From NCBI RefSeq assembly GCF_022647325.1, contig NZ_CP071405.1, positions 558,001 through 622,000 on the forward strand: DNA of 64,000 nucleotides, given 5' to 3'. The position numbers were made by a program, and so were the translations under genes. The notes below the pieces were generated by a model, which was not told the DNA's origin, ran no database searches, and was given only the letters and a program-made list of their open reading frames with translations. Shown here in pieces: positions 47,873-56,360 of this stretch (its first letter is position 1; each line of letters opens with the position of its first letter). The stretch comes from Pantoea deleyi. GTDB lineage: Bacteria; Pseudomonadota; Gammaproteobacteria; Enterobacterales; Enterobacteriaceae.

Positions 47873-48973
47873 TCAGCTGACGCTGCTTTTCAGGGTGCTG
47901 GCCTGCTGGTGACGCGCTATCGCCAGATCGATCAGGCGGCTGATCAGATCCTGATAGCTGAGTCCGGCCGCCTGCCAGAGTTTCGGATACATACTGATGT
48001 TGGTGAAGCCGGGCAGGGTGTTCACCTCGTTGACGATAATCTCACCGTCATCAGTCAGGAAGACATCGACGCGGGCCATGCCAAAGCACTCCAGCGCGGA
48101 GAAGGCTCTGATGGCAACCTCACGAATCGCCTCGCTGGTCTGCGCGGAAATCGCCGCCGGCACCACCGTCTGCGCGCCGCTTTCAGAGATATATTTGGTG
48201 TCGTAAGAGTAGAAGGCGTCATGCACCACCACTTCACCGCACGGGCTGGCTTCAGGGGCGTCGTTGCCCAGCACCGCACACTCGATCTCCCGGCCTTTAA
48301 TGCCTTGTTCAATCAGCACTTTACGGTCGAAGGAGAAGGCCAGCGCCAGCGCTGCCTCAAATTCATCAGGGGAATCAACTTTGCTGACGCCCACCGATGA
48401 GCCCTGGTTGGCTGGCTTGATAAACAGCGGCAGGCCCAGGCGGGCAATCACGGCCTCTGCGTCCAGCTGGGCGCGCTGCGCCTGCGTGACGCTCAGCCAC
48501 GGCGCGACCTTGAGTCCGGCATCGCGTAACAGCCGCTTGGTGAAGTCTTTATCCATGCTGACGGCAGACCCCAGCACATCGGAACCCACGAAAGGCAGCG
48601 ACGCCATGCGCAGCAGGCCCTGCAGGGAGCCATCTTCGCCCAGTGTGCCGTGAACAATCGGGAAGATGACATCGATCTGCGACAGCGGATGGGCGTCGTG
48701 ACGGGTGATGATCTGCTGCTGTGTCTGGCCCGGCACCAGCGCCACCGCTTCGGCGGCAGAGTTCAGCGCGATCAGCGCCGGATTTTCCGCGTTAAGTAAG
48801 AAGTCTGACGCATCGTTAAGGTGCCACTGTCCCTGCTTGTCGATGCCCAGCAACACCACATCGAATCTGGTTTTATCGATCGCCTCAAGGATATTTTTGG
48901 CCGACTGCAACGACACCTCATGCTCAGCCGATTTCCCGCCAAACACGATCCCTACCCGCAACTTAGTCATCAA
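47873..48973 (-). CDS. ddlA: D-alanine--D-alanine ligase A
   Basis: 366 residues (E. coli DdlA 364). ATP-grasp enzyme making D-Ala-D-Ala for peptidoglycan. Motifs are [18 protein letters not shown] at the N-terminus, [30 protein letters not shown] (ATP-binding), [16 protein letters not shown] and [15 protein letters not shown] (Mg ligands and substrate site). It matches DdlA rather than DdlB by length and sequence. Two ATGs in a row (48973, 48970). Confidence 0.96.
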   Translation of the reverse strand: MMTKLRVGIVFGGKSAEHEVSLQSAKNILEAIDKTRFDVVLLGIDKQGQWHLNDASDFLLNAENPALIALNSAAEAVALVPGQTQQQIITRHDAHPLSQIDVIFPIVHGTLGEDGSLQGLLRMASLPFVGSDVLGSAVSMDKDFTKRLLRDAGLKVAPWLSVTQAQRAQLDAEAVIARLGLPLFIKPANQGSSVGVSKVDSPDEFEAALALAFSFDRKVLIEQGIKGREIECAVLGNDAPEASPCGEVVVHDAFYSYDTKYISESGAQTVVPAAISAQTSEAIREVAIRAFSALECFGMARVDVFLTDDGEIIVNEVNTLPGFTNISMYPKLWQAAGLSYQDLISRLIDLAIARHQQASTLKSSVS

Positions 48974-49063
48974 TTTTGCCCACTGAAAAAATCAAAACCA
49001 CAAGATAGCATGGGCTTTGCGCGGGAAAACAGGGCAGGGCGGCAGATAATTGCGCCCGGCGGA

Positions 49064-49615
49064 TTAGCCTTCGCTGCTGACCAGAAAACGGCCGTTCAGC
49101 TGCCACTGCTCACGTTCACGGACGCGGGTGATCGCGGCGGGCAGCCAGGTCGCGATGCGCACTTTGGCGCGCAGAGTCATGCCTGACGCGGGCTGGCCCT
49201 CCGTGAGAAAACGCAGAGGCGTCTCGCCGCTGAACGCCATTTTCGCCGCCTGCCGGCCAGCGCTGTCGATCATGACCGGATGGCCGTCGAGGGTGACATC
49301 ATGCAGCGTCAGCGTCGCCCGGCCCTGCTCGCCGAACGCATAGCTCTCGTTCTCTTTTACCGGCGCGCTGAACGTCAGGGTCAGCGAGGACGGGCGATCG
49401 CAGATAACGGTAAGATCCGACTCGCGTTCATCCCCCATCCGCAGCTCTGTGGCGGCGAGCGCGTTGCCGGGACGCGTGAGCAGCTGGCCGCGCGTGATGT
49501 CGCCATAGTTAATCTGCGGTTCGCTAAGCTGAATCGCGCAGGCTGCATGCGTGGCAGTGGCCGTCAGAAAACTGCCGAAGGTCAGCAGCAGGAGCAGAGC
49601 TGATTGCGGTTTCAT
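49064..49615 (-). CDS. Fimbrial minor subunit or tip protein
   Basis: 183 residues with a signal peptide (KPQSALLLLLTFGSFLTATATHA). It begins the mature part with ACAIQLSEPQINYGDITRGQL, the cysteine and YG-I pattern of pilin-fold subunits, and a second Cys (TVICDRP) for the pilin disulphide. Last gene of the operon; its ATG at 49615 overlaps the usher stop. An in-frame ATG at 49624 is possible. Likely the tip or adaptor subunit; no separate lectin domain is present, so receptor binding is uncertain. Confidence 0.75.
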   Translation of the reverse strand: MKPQSALLLLLTFGSFLTATATHAACAIQLSEPQINYGDITRGQLLTRPGNALAATELRMGDERESDLTVICDRPSSLTLTFSAPVKENESYAFGEQGRATLTLHDVTLDGHPVMIDSAGRQAAKMAFSGETPLRFLTEGQPASGMTLRAKVRIATWLPAAITRVREREQWQLNGRFLVSSEG

Positions 49616-51975
49616 GGGTCGCATCTCGCTGAAAGGGAGTCATAAAGGGCGCTGGGTTCGTTTTGCCAGGGCGTAAGGATATGCAGTGAACAGGTCGTGC
49701 CGTCAGGGCGCTGGGTGAACAGGGGCTCATCCGGCAGATTGTCAAAAAACAGCGTACCGTCGTCATTCACGAAAGCGACCAGGGTACCTTTGCCATTCTT
49801 CACTGGCGCGTCCGGAGCCGGGCCGTCACCTGCCGGGAAGCTCAGCAGCGCACGGCGTACCCTGAAGGCGGGCAGAACCACCGGCACAACCGCGCCGTGC
49901 CAGGGCGTGACATCGGCAATGCCGCTGATAATCTGGACATTATCAGGCAGGCTCTGGTTATCGATCTGCACACTATTGTTCTGCCAGGGCGTCCAGGAGG
50001 CGATGGCGTAGCCACGGCCATCGCTCCACACCGTTCCGCCTGGGGTGTGCATCACCACATCCGGCTGCGGGCTGTTGAGGGAAATAATGCCGAAGGTATC
50101 GCCCACCTTTCGGGGGGTAAAGGTCAGGCCACCGCTGTGCAGCACAGCGCCGCCGCGAGCGCCGTAGTTGTAGCTGGTGCTGTTCTCGTTGTGTGATGCG
50201 CCACCGCTCAGCTGACTATACCTGGTGGTCCAGGTGGCGGAACTGGCCATCGAGGCCGCTTCCTGCCCGCTCTTTTCACCTGACAGGCTCCAGGAAAATT
50301 TGTCATTCAGCGTGCTGTCAAAACCGACCCCGGCCCGGTTTTTATGGTCATTGTCGCTGATCCAGCTGCGCATGCTGCTGCTGTTGCCCAGAGGAAGGGA
50401 GAGATTAAGATACGCGTAGCGGTTATCGCTCCGTCGCTCATCCACGGAGAGCCGGTTTTTCTGGATACCCAGATTCACGTTGACCTTACCGAAGGCGTGC
50501 CCCCAGCTGAACATATAGCCTCTATTTTCTGTGCCGCGCCAGCTCTGCGAGAGGCTGCCGGAGAAAGAGAATACGCCAGCCTGCGGCTGACTGTAGCTCA
50601 GCCCCAGAGCATACTGCGACTTTGTCTGCCCGAGCTGTTCGCTGGTCTTTTTCGACCCCCATGAGTTACCCGCATCCATATAGTCGCGGCCGCGGAAGCT
50701 GGCCGAGGTGGTCAGTGACAGCTGCTGAGTGACGCCCGCGTTGAGGCTGACCTGATGATTCAGGCCCTGCCTGTTACGTTCGCTTCCGGCCACGTCCCTT
50801 GCCCGCGAGGCGGTCTGGGTGATCGATGCCACCAGGCGTTCGGCCAGGCGCAGTGCGGTGCGCCAGGAGATCGCCTGATAGTTTTCACTCAGCATGCCTC
50901 CAGCCGTCACCGCCATAAAATCGTTCTGATACAGTCCGCCAGAGCCGACCGCCAGTGGAAACGCCTCGTCGGTTAAACGCAGGCGTCCCACGGCCATTGA
51001 GAGCCCGTCCTCTGCCATCGCTATCGACGATCGTGCCTGAATGTAGGGGATGCGCTGCGTCTCACGATGGCCGGTTTGATCGTGGCTGATGATTTCAAAA
51101 TCGTCTGACGTACTGATGGCCGGAATGTCATCCAGCCTGTTCATGCCCGCCGTGACCTGAAAGGTCTTCAGCAGAATGCCCGCCTGCCAGACTTCGACCG
51201 TACCGGCCTGTGAGACCAGCAGATCCAGCGAGACATCACGGCCTTTATCATTCTCTGACCCGTACTCCGGCATGATCTGTGCGCCCAGCAGGTTGATGCC
51301 CGAGAAGAGTGAACCACCGGCGGTGATCTCACCGAACTGCATCACCGAAGACCAGGCGGGAACAGAGCGCTGCGCATAGCTGTAGAGACGGGTGAGCTGA
51401 TGCTGCGCATCCAGACTGGCGTAGCTCTGCCCGCTGCGGAGGATCCAGTTATTGATGTTGGCGCCTACCTCCGAGGTCAGCGCCTGAGAGGTGTGGCTCG
51501 CTCCGGCACGTGGCTGATACTGATATCGCTGGCCGTCATAATTAACAATCAGGGCATTCCCGCCGCTGGCGTAGTGCGGGTCGCTCAGCAGATCGCTCTC
51601 CGGCACACTCAGCAGAAGGGTGCTGCGAGCAATCTCCTGCTCCACCAGGACAGGGCTCTCTGCCGGAAGGCGCAGGCAGGCATCCTGGTCCTCGTGAGTG
51701 AAGCGTTCAGGACTGATACTCAGCGCCTGCAGTTGTTCTGCGGTCCAGCAGGGATTGCCCGCCTGATCAAACGTCAGGATATGCACACCTTTGCTCTGCC
51801 TGTTGACGATGATATTCACGGGCTGCTCGCCAGGAAGAAAATGGGTGCCTGCATCGAGCAGGGCTGAGGCACTGGCATCGTAGCCCAGCGCCTTCAGCAT
51901 CTCCTGGTCGTAGCCGCCCGCCGCCAGCGTCGCGGCTGAAAAGATAAGCAGGCTGAGTAGCCGAAATCTTTTCAT
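49612..51975 (-). CDS. Fimbrial outer-membrane usher
   Basis: 787 residues of the PapC/FimD-type usher family. Signal peptide, N-terminal periplasmic domain (GYDASASALLDAGTHFLPGEQPVNIIVN), a beta-barrel with plug region (SVPESDLLSDPHYASGGNALIVNYD to the IPYIQARSSIAMAEDGLSM area) and C-terminal domains ending CDP. It is slightly shorter than the 830-880 residues of FimD. It forms the secretion pore for the subunits encoded around it. No frameshift was seen, so the system looks intact. Confidence 0.9.
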   Translation of the reverse strand: MKRFRLLSLLIFSAATLAAGGYDQEMLKALGYDASASALLDAGTHFLPGEQPVNIIVNRQSKGVHILTFDQAGNPCWTAEQLQALSISPERFTHEDQDACLRLPAESPVLVEQEIARSTLLLSVPESDLLSDPHYASGGNALIVNYDGQRYQYQPRAGASHTSQALTSEVGANINNWILRSGQSYASLDAQHQLTRLYSYAQRSVPAWSSVMQFGEITAGGSLFSGINLLGAQIMPEYGSENDKGRDVSLDLLVSQAGTVEVWQAGILLKTFQVTAGMNRLDDIPAISTSDDFEIISHDQTGHRETQRIPYIQARSSIAMAEDGLSMAVGRLRLTDEAFPLAVGSGGLYQNDFMAVTAGGMLSENYQAISWRTALRLAERLVASITQTASRARDVAGSERNRQGLNHQVSLNAGVTQQLSLTTSASFRGRDYMDAGNSWGSKKTSEQLGQTKSQYALGLSYSQPQAGVFSFSGSLSQSWRGTENRGYMFSWGHAFGKVNVNLGIQKNRLSVDERRSDNRYAYLNLSLPLGNSSSMRSWISDNDHKNRAGVGFDSTLNDKFSWSLSGEKSGQEAASMASSATWTTRYSQLSGGASHNENSTSYNYGARGGAVLHSGGLTFTPRKVGDTFGIISLNSPQPDVVMHTPGGTVWSDGRGYAIASWTPWQNNSVQIDNQSLPDNVQIISGIADVTPWHGAVVPVVLPAFRVRRALLSFPAGDGPAPDAPVKNGKGTLVAFVNDDGTLFFDNLPDEPLFTQRPDGTTCSLHILTPWQNEPSALYDSLSARCDP

Positions 51976-51993
51976 CGTCTTCAGCGGCCAGGG

Positions 51994-52680
51994 CTACAGC
52001 TGCGCAACATAGGGTGTTGTTAAAATTCCGTAGCGGGTCACGGGATGCAGCCGCACAGAGGTAATCCCTGTTGAGGCCGCAGGCAGAGGCAGCGTGATTT
52101 TTTCACCCGGCAGAATATAGGTTTTCTTCAGCTTCACCAGCCGCTTGCCAGGCAGCAGATCAACCTGCTCGGTGAGACGGACGACATAAGGTGTGGGATT
52201 TTCAATCTTCAGCGATGAACCGCTGCGCTGAAAGGTCAGGCCGGTCCAGGGTGTCGTATTTAAGGGCAGATCGGCGGGGGAAATAATCACCGGAATATTC
52301 TGGCCAATCAGAACACGCGCGCGATTTTTTTTGCCGTCATCCTGCGGGACAGAAACAAAATCAATACGCTGCATTTTCTGCTTATTCAGCTTTACGCCCG
52401 CTTTTAACACCACGCGAATCTGCTGATTTTTTCCGCCTTCAACGCGTACCAGCTGCGGCGTAATAATCAGGGCATTTTCAGGATCTTCAGGCAGCGTCTG
52501 CAGGCGACTGTGCAGCAGCGCAGTGCTGTTTTCGGTATTCTGCACAGTAATCGTGGCTTCGCGCGCCTCATCGTCAATAAACAGGCTGGATGTCTCCGGT
52601 TGCATGCCTGCTGCAAAGACAGAAGAGGCAGAAAATAAGACCAGAACAGCAAGGCAGAGAGATTTCATCAGGGTAGTCAT
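51994..52680 (-). CDS. Periplasmic fimbrial chaperone
   Basis: 228 residues. Signal peptide to about 23 (SASSVFA), then two immunoglobulin-like domains of the PapD family. The subunit-binding strand region contains ALIITPQLVRVEGGKNQQIRVV and the conserved Arg and Lys; EQVDLLPGKRLVK and YILPGEKITLPLP belong to the second domain. It lies between the usher and the major subunit on the same strand with small gaps, so one operon is likely. Confidence 0.9.
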   Translation of the reverse strand: MTTLMKSLCLAVLVLFSASSVFAAGMQPETSSLFIDDEAREATITVQNTENSTALLHSRLQTLPEDPENALIITPQLVRVEGGKNQQIRVVLKAGVKLNKQKMQRIDFVSVPQDDGKKNRARVLIGQNIPVIISPADLPLNTTPWTGLTFQRSGSSLKIENPTPYVVRLTEQVDLLPGKRLVKLKKTYILPGEKITLPLPAASTGITSVRLHPVTRYGILTTPYVAQL

Positions 52681-52735
52681 ATCCGTCGCTCAATAAGGCG
52701 AAGGCCATCCAGCCTTCGCCATAAACAGAAGAAAA

Positions 52736-53437
52736 TTACAGATACACAACAGAGAAGGTCACGTTACCGTCGACTTTGATGTCTTCACCGGTTGGGTAAA
52801 AATTGCTCTTCTTCAGCAGGATTATCGGATGAAGGGTGTAGGTTGATTTGGTATATGCAGCGGGTGTGGATGAGTTCGCATCTGACCCCAGCGCAAAGTA
52901 GCCCTGTTTTTCCAGCAGGGCATTGACCGATGACGAGATCGCGACCTCAGTCCAGGCGGCTTTGTCTGTGCTGATGAGCAGGTGATTATTGGCGGCACCG
53001 TCAGCGGTGGCCGCGACAACGGACAGGAACATTACACCGACTTTGGACTGTGCGCCATCCAGACCCAGGCCAAAATAATTCTCATCAGATGTTCCGCCAA
53101 CCTGCATACTCAGCTGACTGGTTGCCTCCTCTTTCGTCATTGCACTGGCGGTACGGTTGTCAGTGGTCTGAATTGCTATCGCAGAAGGGGCATCACAATC
53201 CACATACACGCTGATATTACTGGCTGTTTTGGCGTTATAGTTCTGATTCAGAGTCGCCGCGGTTATATTGCCAAAATCCACGGAGGCATTACTCAGCGAC
53301 ACATTACAGGCGCTGGGTGTAATTGCGCCGGTGATACTCAGTGAAGCAGATTCAGCAGCCTGACCAGCAAAACTGACAGAGGCTATTGCGGTAAAAATGG
53401 CAGTGTTTAACAGTAATTTACGCATAATATTTCTCAA
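52736..53437 (-). CDS. Major fimbrial subunit-like protein (DUF1120-type)
   Basis: 233 residues. Signal peptide (ending SFAGQAAES), then ASLSITGAITPSACNVSLSNASVDFGNIT with the first pilin cysteine and VYVDCDAPSAIAIQTTD with the second. The body is longer than a typical 160-residue pilin, ends in VDGNVTFSVVYL, and fits the DUF1120 subunits found with beta-type ushers (yhc-like). First gene of the operon, so it is probably the most highly expressed structural subunit. An ATG five codons downstream (MRKLLLNTAI) is an alternative start. Confidence 0.8.
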   Translation of the reverse strand: MRNIMRKLLLNTAIFTAIASVSFAGQAAESASLSITGAITPSACNVSLSNASVDFGNITAATLNQNYNAKTASNISVYVDCDAPSAIAIQTTDNRTASAMTKEEATSQLSMQVGGTSDENYFGLGLDGAQSKVGVMFLSVVAATADGAANNHLLISTDKAAWTEVAISSSVNALLEKQGYFALGSDANSSTPAAYTKSTYTLHPIILLKKSNFYPTGEDIKVDGNVTFSVVYL

Positions 53438-54332
53438 TTTAATAATAGGAATAGTCAGTCAATATAAATAGGGTGATCTGACTTTTATGTTGTGTTTGTT
53501 AATCGCTGCAACATGCAGCGTGAATAAAATAGCAAGACACGCATCCTCCTTATTTATCCATGCCGGATTGTGCATTGATTAATTGAGAGCTAAATCAATC
53601 CATCGATTCAGTGTTAACAGGCTAACATGTTCGTTTATTAATCGTTAAGGCAGGGGGCGGGTAAAGTTATTCTTATTTTGGTGCGAACGTTATATTTTTA
53701 AGTTATCTGTTTACCTGTAGATAAAAAGAGCTCTAAAAATAGAACGAATCGAATAAAAAGAATGCGATATCAGCATAATGTTTCGCCATTTTTAGCGCAG
53801 AAGGTGATTTTTTGGCGATCGCTCCTTCTGCTATTGACTGGCAATTAGTGGAAGAAGTTATTTTTATCATTAACCTGAATTAAGGGAGTGATTTCTCTTT
53901 TCAGTCTATTTCTTATGAATTAAGTCAAATTAAGAGACTAATGAAGGGCTATGTTTTTTTAATTAAGAAAGGAGAGAGGGGATTGCTGCATGAAAAAAAA
54001 GGGGCTGGGTGGGAGTAATTGCTCAACACGCTGGCTGAGCAACGGCCTTTTTCCTTTTCGGTATTTCTTATTAGGCCATATCGTATGAAAGATGAATCTT
54101 CATAGAGCTATTACTATCATTTGTAGTGTTGAATGAAGATAAAGGTGGCAGTCACTACCCATTAAAGATGAAAAATTAAAGAATGAATCTCATTACCAGA
54201 ATTTTTAATGCAGTAGCGCGTTGCGGAGGGAGCCCTGTCGCCAATCGAATCAGATCTGTGACAGATCCTGAAGCCCTGTTGTATCCTTTACCTGATTTTT
54301 GGATCCATTCGCTTACAAGGAGAGGAAAGAAG
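53438..54332. other. AT-rich intergenic region upstream of the fimbrial operon
   Basis: About 890 bp with clearly lower GC than the flanks. It holds the divergent fimbrial promoter region. A hairpin TTGCTCA/TGAGCAA (54019-54042) followed by a T-rich stretch could be a terminator in the + direction. No invertible-element inverted repeats of fim type were recognised. The frame of the next gene is open back to 54183 but without a ribosome site there. Confidence 0.55.
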
Positions 54333-54590
54333 ATGCGAAAAAAAAGGAAAGTGCTGATCTGTATCCCGGTCGTGATTATTTACTTCCTGATTATACCGGA
54401 GATTATTCTTCGCACGTTGACACCTGAACACCTCGTGAGGGTGAGTGATTTCACAAGCCTGGGCGGTTTGCTGAATCCGCTACTCTCGCTGATCATTTTT
54501 CTGACCCTGCTCTCTGTTGCTTTGGCTGTATTCACCGTCCTGGCTGTGTGCAGGCTCTATCAGGCAGGTAGGCGGGCAGGGAGTGAGTAG
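54333..54590 (+). CDS. Small hypothetical protein with two membrane helices
   Basis: 85 residues from an ATG with an excellent AAGGAGAGG site 7 bp upstream (54317-54325). Basic N-terminus (MRKKRKV), a helix at about 7-26 (LICIPVVIIYFLIIPEIIL), a short loop, and a second at about 52-75 (LSLIIFLTLLSVALAVFTVL), then an RRAGSE tail. Not recognised. An in-frame ATG at 54183 would add 50 residues with no recognisable features. Its placement before a putative effector pair hints at an accessory locus, nothing more. Confidence 0.55.
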   Translation: MRKKRKVLICIPVVIIYFLIIPEIILRTLTPEHLVRVSDFTSLGGLLNPLLSLIIFLTLLSVALAVFTVLAVCRLYQAGRRAGSE

Positions 54591-54675
54591 AGCTCGTGAA
54601 GTTACCCATACGTACTGAATCAGCCTGCCAGACGTTAAGCTGGTCGAACAGGCGCCTGCAGTATCACCGCGGGTA

Positions 54676-55011
54676 ATGCAGGCGAGTGGCTGGGCACGCC
54701 AGACCGATCAGGCCATCCGTGAAACGTTCATGAGCCGCGAGGTTAAAGCCGATACTGAAAAGCGTGAGCTGATCAGCAGGGAAACGACTCTGAAAGCAAC
54801 GGAAAGGACCACGGTGATCGGTACGGCGTCACTGATGGCCGGAGCCATTCAGCACGTCACTACCGGCAGTTACAGCGTGGCCGCACAAGAAAGTCAGCTG
54901 ATTACAGTGGGCGGTGATGCGGAAACAGACGTTAGTGGCAGCGCGGCGATAAAGGTCGGGCAAGTGCTGCTGATTACTATCCAGCCTCGAAAAGATGTCT
55001 GGCTGAGCTAA
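54676..55011 (+). CDS. Hypothetical protein, spike-like beta-repeat fragment
   Basis: 111 residues without a good ribosome site; the frame is open about 60 bases further upstream. The sequence has short Thr/Val/Gly beta-type repeats (TLKATERTTVIGTASLMAGAI, SYSVAAQESQLITVGGDAETDVSGSAAIKVG, each quoted only in part of the chain). This is the sort of periodic pattern found in the C-terminal needle of VgrG/phage spike proteins. It may be a decayed remnant of such a gene or an unrelated short protein. Function not assigned. Confidence 0.35.
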   Translation: MQASGWARQTDQAIRETFMSREVKADTEKRELISRETTLKATERTTVIGTASLMAGAIQHVTTGSYSVAAQESQLITVGGDAETDVSGSAAIKVGQVLLITIQPRKDVWLS

Positions 55012-55081
55012 GGGATTAACAGCCTGTCACGCAGATGGTAAATTAAAATCCGTTACCATTTGACGAAAGGGATTCGCATGT

Positions 55082-55537
55082 ATGGATACTACAGAGCAAC
55101 TCAATGGCACCTATTATTTCAATAACTTATCAAATCTGACGCCGCAGGAACTGCTGTTCTGGATACTGGTTGATGAGACTCAAAAGCAATTAGGTGTACA
55201 GGATATTGTGGCCGTTGCAGGACTAATTCTGGGAAATAATAACATCGATGTACCAGGTAAGCCCAATACGGCAACTCCTGGTACTTCCGTTGCGTCGCTC
55301 TTTTTCCGCAAACACCTTTCCTACAAATTTCGGCGTCGCATCCTGCCAACGCTGACTGCTAAATCTCTTACTCTGCGCGGCCTGAAGATTTTTTGGGTGA
55401 ATAACCTGGGCGCTTTCGCTGGCAGAGCAGTACCTGTTGTTGGATGGGTGATTCTGGCAAACGACGTTGCACAAATCAGTTTTCGCACATCTCATCGCTA
55501 TAACTTAATTGTGCGGGCGGAGGATAAAATCTGGTGA
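55082..55537 (+). CDS. Putative membrane-active effector protein
   Basis: 151 residues. A polar N-terminus (MDTTEQLNGTYYFNNLSNLTPQELLFWI) is followed by a hydrophobic Gly/Ala patch (IVAVAGLILG) and a strongly basic stretch (FRKHLSYKFRRRILPTLTAKS). A long hydrophobic segment NLGAFAGRAVPVVGWVILAND precedes a conserved-looking tail (RYNLIVRAEDKIW). I recall similar proteins next to DUF1493 genes in enterobacterial type VI secretion or Rhs islands, but cannot verify it. The GTGA overlap with the next gene and lower GC support a transferred toxin/immunity-like cassette. Function is inferred, not shown. Confidence 0.5.
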   Translation: MDTTEQLNGTYYFNNLSNLTPQELLFWILVDETQKQLGVQDIVAVAGLILGNNNIDVPGKPNTATPGTSVASLFFRKHLSYKFRRRILPTLTAKSLTLRGLKIFWVNNLGAFAGRAVPVVGWVILANDVAQISFRTSHRYNLIVRAEDKIW

Positions 55538-55857
55538 GTAAGATAACGATAAACCCTAACGTGGTGCGCGAATTCATACTGCGTGAATTGCCACTGGTAA
55601 CAACGTTCCTGTTGAAGAAAATCGAGGTTGGAAATAACGATATATTGCAGGAACAATATGAAGCGGATGATATCGCTGAAATGGCTGAAAAGTTTTTTAA
55701 AGAATTTGACGTACAGCCAGAAGGTTTCAATCTCGCGGCCCATTTTCCCTGGAAGACTTCATCGCTGTTCTCTCGCGCCTCTGTAAAACAGGACAAAAAG
55801 CCACTGACTATAAGAATGTTTATTGAGTCAGCCAGTGCAGGGCGCTGGCTTTTTTAG
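55534..55857 (+). CDS. DUF1493-family protein, putative immunity protein
   Basis: 107 residues, GTG start overlapping the preceding stop by 4 bases. Acidic helical protein with the DUF1493 pattern: an early helix (VVREFILREL), the acidic DILQEQYEADDIAEMAEKFF..FDV (acyl-carrier-like fold), FNLAAHFP, and a C-terminal PLTIRMFIESASAGRWLF. DUF1493 genes commonly sit next to secreted effector candidates in enterobacteria. The terminator hairpin is encoded inside its last codons. Confidence 0.6.
   Translation: MSKITINPNVVREFILRELPLVTTFLLKKIEVGNNDILQEQYEADDIAEMAEKFFKEFDVQPEGFNLAAHFPWKTSSLFSRASVKQDKKPLTIRMFIESASAGRWLF
55830..55855 (+). terminator. Terminator embedded in the 3' end of the DUF1493 gene
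   Basis: AGCCAGTGC / GCGCTGGCT stem (one G-T pair) then five T; the stop codon TAG lies at the end of the T run. Confidence 0.8.
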
Positions 55858-56171
55858 CTGCTTTCAGAGGGAAATGTGCAAAGACAGGGCGAATTTTTCT
55901 TGCTCAGAATTCACCTTTAGTTTTCACATAGTGGATTCAACGGGGCGGATTTGGTTTCCCTTCAAGCCTTCGGCCTAATTCCATTGTGCGCCGGTTGCTA
56001 AACTGATTTTGAAATGCCAGCCAGATCTGAGACCGACTGTTCATATCTTGCGAGATGTGTTTTGATTTACTGAATAGTAAATACATCAAAAAATGCAGCA
56101 AAATGAAAGCCCGGCATATTAAAAAAAACGAGCGCGTAGCCATTTTGAAGCCATGACCAGACTCAGAAAAC

Positions 56172-56197
56172 AAAAAAGCCACTCCTGTGAGTGGCTT
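56172..56197 (-). terminator. Terminator after the tRNA-Ile 3' end
   Basis: AAGCCACTC-CTGT-GAGTGGCTT stem; on the minus strand followed by six T. It was probably the original terminator of the tRNA gene and may now serve int. Confidence 0.85.
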
Positions 56198-56224
56198 CAA
56201 TTTGCTGATTTAACAGCTAAAATT

Positions 56225-56269
56225 TGGTGGCCCCTGCTGGGTTTGAACCAGCGACCAAGCGATTATGAG
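56225..56269 (-). other. Prophage attachment site: 3' part of a tRNA-Ile2 (CAU) gene
   Basis: On the minus strand the sequence runs from the anticodon loop CTCATAATC through the variable loop, T arm GCTGGTTCAAACCCAGC and acceptor GGGGCCACCA. It matches the 3' 45 nt of ileX-type tRNA (the CAU anticodon read AUA after lysidine modification). Beyond 56269 the sequence departs from the tRNA (AACTATGCTTAGC). This is a displaced 3' fragment; the intact gene should be rebuilt at the far end of the prophage, outside the window. Confidence 0.88.
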
Positions 56270-56323
56270 AACTATGCTTAGCAACGTAAAAACAATAGTT
56301 TGCGTTTAAAAACATGCAGATAA

Positions 56324-56360
56324 GTTGCCAGCGTTTGCCATCATTTGCCATCGTTTGCCA
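56324..56360 (-). promoter_or_regulatory. Four phased TTGCCA boxes next to att
   Basis: TTGCCA ends at 56330, 56340, 56350 and 56360, exactly 10 bp apart; three are in the form TTTGCCATC. They lie between att and the int 3' end, where excisionase/Apl or Int arm sites are expected, and overlap the int stop codon. Confidence 0.75.

Noticed and set aside
53438..53800. Phase-variable invertible promoter of the fimbrial operon.
   Set aside because: No paired inverted repeats of the fim switch type and no nearby FimB/E-like recombinase were found by eye.
46187..55891. 16-bp exact direct repeat GTGCAAAGACAGGGCG at 46187-46202 and 55876-55891 flanking the GGDEF-ddlA-fimbrial block.
   Set aside because: A 16-mer repeat is expected about once by chance in 64 kb. 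No integrase or transposase lies at either end, and ddlA inside is housekeeping, so it is not evidence of an island boundary.
55937..56200. 87-codon frame on the minus strand left of the tRNA fragment.
   Set aside because: It starts inside the terminator hairpin and has no ribosome site or recognisable domain; left as unannotated AT-rich DNA.
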